This document shows positions 62,095 to 64,000 of a stretch of DNA of 64,000 bases, one piece after another. The stretch's first letter is position 1. Every line of letters starts with the position of its first letter. The position numbers and the translations under genes are program-made. Source of the DNA: Alistipes senegalensis (GTDB lineage Bacteria; Pseudomonadota; Gammaproteobacteria; Burkholderiales; Burkholderiaceae_D); contig JAMPER010000001.1 of assembly GCA_023664945.1 (NCBI GenBank), positions 777,795 through 841,794 on the forward strand. The letters run 5' to 3'. Below the pieces are notes generated by a model that was not told where the DNA came from, searched no databases, and saw only the letters and a list, made by a program, of their open reading frames with translations.

Positions 62095-63351
62095 ATGGAA
62101 AGAAAAAATGCTTTTTATGCACAATCCGGCGGGGTAACGGCAGTAATCAACGCTTCTGCCAGCGGCGTTATTGAAACAGCCCGTACCTATCCGGAAAGAA
62201 TTGGCACGGTTTATGCCGGGTTAAACGGTATTTTGGGTGCATTGGAAGAAGAACTGGTTGATACCGGTATGGAAAACCGGACAGATATTGCCGGATTGCG
62301 CCAAACTCCGGCCGGGGCTTTTGGATCATGCCGCCTGAAGCTGGCAGATCCCCGGCTTGACCGGCAGAAATTTGAACGCCTGATTGAGGTCTTTCGTGCG
62401 CATGATATCGGGTATTTTTTCTATAACGGGGGAGGGGATTCTGCCGATACCTGTTTCAAGGTTTCCCAGATTTCTGCTCTGATGGGGTATCCTGTTCAGG
62501 CTATCCATGTGCCAAAGACAATTGATAATGATTTGCCTTTCACTGATAATTGCCCGGGATTTGGCTCTGTTGCCAAATATATCGCCGTATCGGCCATAGA
62601 AGCTTCTTTCGATGTGAGGGCCATGTCGAAAACTTCCACCCGGGTTTTTGTGCTGGAAGTCATGGGACGCCATGCGGGATGGATTGCTTCCGCCGCCGGA
62701 CTGGCTGAAAGTTATGGTATTCCGGTTGTTATTCTTTTTCCCGAAAGGCCTTTTAACGAAGAAAAATTTTTGGGAAAGGTAGATGAGCATGTCCGGCAGT
62801 TTGGCTATTGCACAGTTGTAGTATCGGAAGGGTGCCGCTATCCTGATGGCACTTTTATTGCCGAGCAGGGGGAACGCGATGCGTTTGGACATACCCATCT
62901 GGGCGGAGCTGCGCCGGTTATTGCCAATATTATCCGAAACCGGCTGGGGCATCCTCTTCATTGGGCTGTTGCCGACTATTTGCAACGTTCAGCACGTCAT
63001 CTGGCTTCAGCGACGGATGTCAAACAGGCTTATGAGCTGGGATGTGCTGCCGTTAAGCTGGCAATGGAAGGGCATCACGCTGTCATGCCCACTATCGAGC
63101 GGCTGGCCGATGAACCTTATCAATACCGGATTGGCATGGCTGATCTGAAGGAAGTAGCCAATGTGGAAAAAGCCATGCCTGCCAATTTTATCCGCGAGGA
63201 CGGCTTCGGTATCACACAAGCCTGCCACCGTTATTTATTGCCTCTCATAGAGGGAGAAGATTATCCTGTTTATACAAATGGCCTGCCTCAATATGTTACG
63301 CTGAAAAACCGCCTGGTTGCAAAAAAGCTGAATCCCTTTACTGCTGTCTAG
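62095..63351 (+). CDS. pfp: Pyrophosphate-dependent 6-phosphofructokinase
   Basis: The 418-residue phosphofructokinase-family enzyme has NGGGDSADT, where an Asp sits in the place that in ATP enzymes is Gly, plus the substrate block PKTIDNDLP and MGRHAGWIASAAG. These are features of the PPi-dependent type, which phosphorylates fructose 6-phosphate reversibly. The start MERKNAFYAQSGG at 62095 follows AAAGGAAAG. No glycolysis genes are adjacent. Confidence 0.93.
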   Translation: MERKNAFYAQSGGVTAVINASASGVIETARTYPERIGTVYAGLNGILGALEEELVDTGMENRTDIAGLRQTPAGAFGSCRLKLADPRLDRQKFERLIEVFRAHDIGYFFYNGGGDSADTCFKVSQISALMGYPVQAIHVPKTIDNDLPFTDNCPGFGSVAKYIAVSAIEASFDVRAMSKTSTRVFVLEVMGRHAGWIASAAGLAESYGIPVVILFPERPFNEEKFLGKVDEHVRQFGYCTVVVSEGCRYPDGTFIAEQGERDAFGHTHLGGAAPVIANIIRNRLGHPLHWAVADYLQRSARHLASATDVKQAYELGCAAVKLAMEGHHAVMPTIERLADEPYQYRIGMADLKEVANVEKAMPANFIREDGFGITQACHRYLLPLIEGEDYPVYTNGLPQYVTLKNRLVAKKLNPFTAV

Positions 63352-63383
63352 GAAAATTTTTTATTTCAGCAAAAACATTGAAT

Positions 63384-63425
63384 AAAAAACGGTAAGCCTG
63401 ATACCAGGCCTACCGTTTGGTTTTT
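63384..63425. terminator. Bidirectional terminator after pfp
   Basis: AAACGGTA (63387-63394) and TACCGTTT (63411-63418), plus inner GCCTG/CAGGC, form a 13-pair stem with one unpaired base. A and T runs flank it, ending pfp and the convergent DUF5610-like gene. Confidence 0.88.
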
Positions 63426-63450
63426 AGGGAAAAGAGAAAGAAACAAAATG

Positions 63451-64000
63451 TCAGCTTTCAACTTTCCCGGTACTTGCCGTTTCTGTTTCAGACGGCGTCG
63501 GGTTAACTTTGGCCGAGAGCCAGTCATCATAACCTTTCTGCACCAGTTCCCAGGTTTTTTCAATATCAGTCTTGATATCGCCATTGAAAACGCTCAGGGA
63601 CTCCAGGATATCGACTGCTTCTCCATAGCCTTTTTCAAAGCCGCCGCGGATCAGCTCAATAAAATTGGTTGCCATTTCCGCCTCATCTTCACCCTGGTGG
63701 GATTGGGAGTATTGTGCATACAGTCCCAGAGAGAAAGAAAGAATCACGTTGGCTGTACCTTCCGGTGTGGCATAGGGATTGTTGGAGTCGTTCATTGACG
63801 GCATTTTGTAATCCGGATTGATATTGGATTTAAAGCCGCCGATGGACTCATAGATACTTTCCAGGCTGGTGCGGAATAAAAGGCCTTGCGGATTGTCGCC
63901 CACCTGGATAGAAACTTTAAGGGAGGCTTCAATAATCTGGGCATTAAAAGATGAACGAAGGCTTGCCGCTGTCGGTTTTTGTTCCTTGACCTCGGAAGCT
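63451..64000 (-). CDS. DUF5610-like protein (partial, N-terminus outside the window)
   Basis: The frame is open from the window edge to the stop at 63451, about 183 residues. The first visible part (ASLRSSFNAQIIEASLKVSI and NPQGLLFRTSLESI) and the helical remainder (FIELIRGGFEKGYGEAVDIL, TDIEKTWELVQKGYDDWL) match the DUF5610 pattern, often found in proteins of unknown role in proteobacteria. An internal GTG at 63903 is not the real start. The C-terminal tail is Pro/Thr/Glu-rich. Confidence 0.7.
   Translation of the reverse strand, partial: ASEVKEQKPTAASLRSSFNAQIIEASLKVSIQVGDNPQGLLFRTSLESIYESIGGFKSNINPDYKMPSMNDSNNPYATPEGTANVILSFSLGLYAQYSQSHQGEDEAEMATNFIELIRGGFEKGYGEAVDILESLSVFNGDIKTDIEKTWELVQKGYDDWLSAKVNPTPSETETASTGKVES

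Noticed and set aside
1..64000. CRISPR arrays, rRNA genes and intact insertion sequences
   Set aside because: I looked for regularly spaced direct repeats, rRNA signatures and transposase motifs with terminal inverted repeats and saw none in the window.

Overview
The window looks like a beta-proteobacterial chromosome of moderate GC, most likely order Burkholderiales and perhaps family Oxalobacteraceae (an Oxalobacter-like anaerobe). This placement is inference from gene content and order. The supporting points are the rpsF-priB-rpsR-rplI operon, an earP-efp pair with Arg32 in EF-P, a class I aminotransferase divergent from uvrB, a PPi-type phosphofructokinase, and an EFR1-type flavodoxin/ferredoxin protein. 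No rRNA is present to settle it.

Region 1 (about 1-7270) is accessory DNA ending at a tRNA-Leu(TAA) gene. It holds an AT-rich gene joining an N-terminal (possibly winged-helix) region to a trypsin-like protease, two tyrosine integrases, and a complete phage lysis cassette (XhlA-like protein, lysozyme, Rz with nested Rz1) without structural genes. It also has two very small genes with strong ribosome binding sites, an XRE/ImmA pair, and a decayed P4-type integrase N-terminus next to the tRNA. It reads as layered prophage or island remnants.

Region 2 (7.4-21 kb) is core: SDR, GNAT, trhP, dnaQ, the S6-PriB-S18-L9 operon, lexA with an SOS box, trmJ, suhB, earP-efp, a secreted phospholipase D-family nuclease, yicC and a periplasmic protein of unknown function.

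Region 3 (21-25 kb) is a metal or metalloid module: an ArsR-type regulator with a perfect 14-bp inverted-repeat operator reaching its start codon, two ArsP-like permeases (one with a Cys-rich loop), and a thioredoxin-like gene split by a frameshift. It faces a decaying nifU-nifS pair on the other strand.

Region 4 (25-51.8 kb) is mostly housekeeping: sucA-sucB-lpdA, envelope proteins with coiled-coil, Sel1 and ankyrin repeats, a PIN-PhoH protein, a Bcp peroxiredoxin, alaA, hom, uspA, an OmpA-like lipoprotein and tyrB. It continues with uvrB overlapped by an unusual uracil-DNA-glycosylase-like gene, then rph, rdgB, hemW and tRNA-Ser(TGA).

Region 5 (51.8-64 kb) begins with a small degraded island behind tRNA-Ser (frameshifted fic, truncated endonuclease/helicase). 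It goes on with an SDR, ppa, a metY-cysK-Rrf2 sulfur operon, the EFR1 protein, a spermidine-synthase-like and RluA-like pair, PPi-phosphofructokinase and a partial DUF5610-like gene. The points most worth following are the HTH-protease cargo gene, the UDG-like protein lacking its catalytic Asp, the split thioredoxin gene and the decaying Nif-type Fe-S pair.
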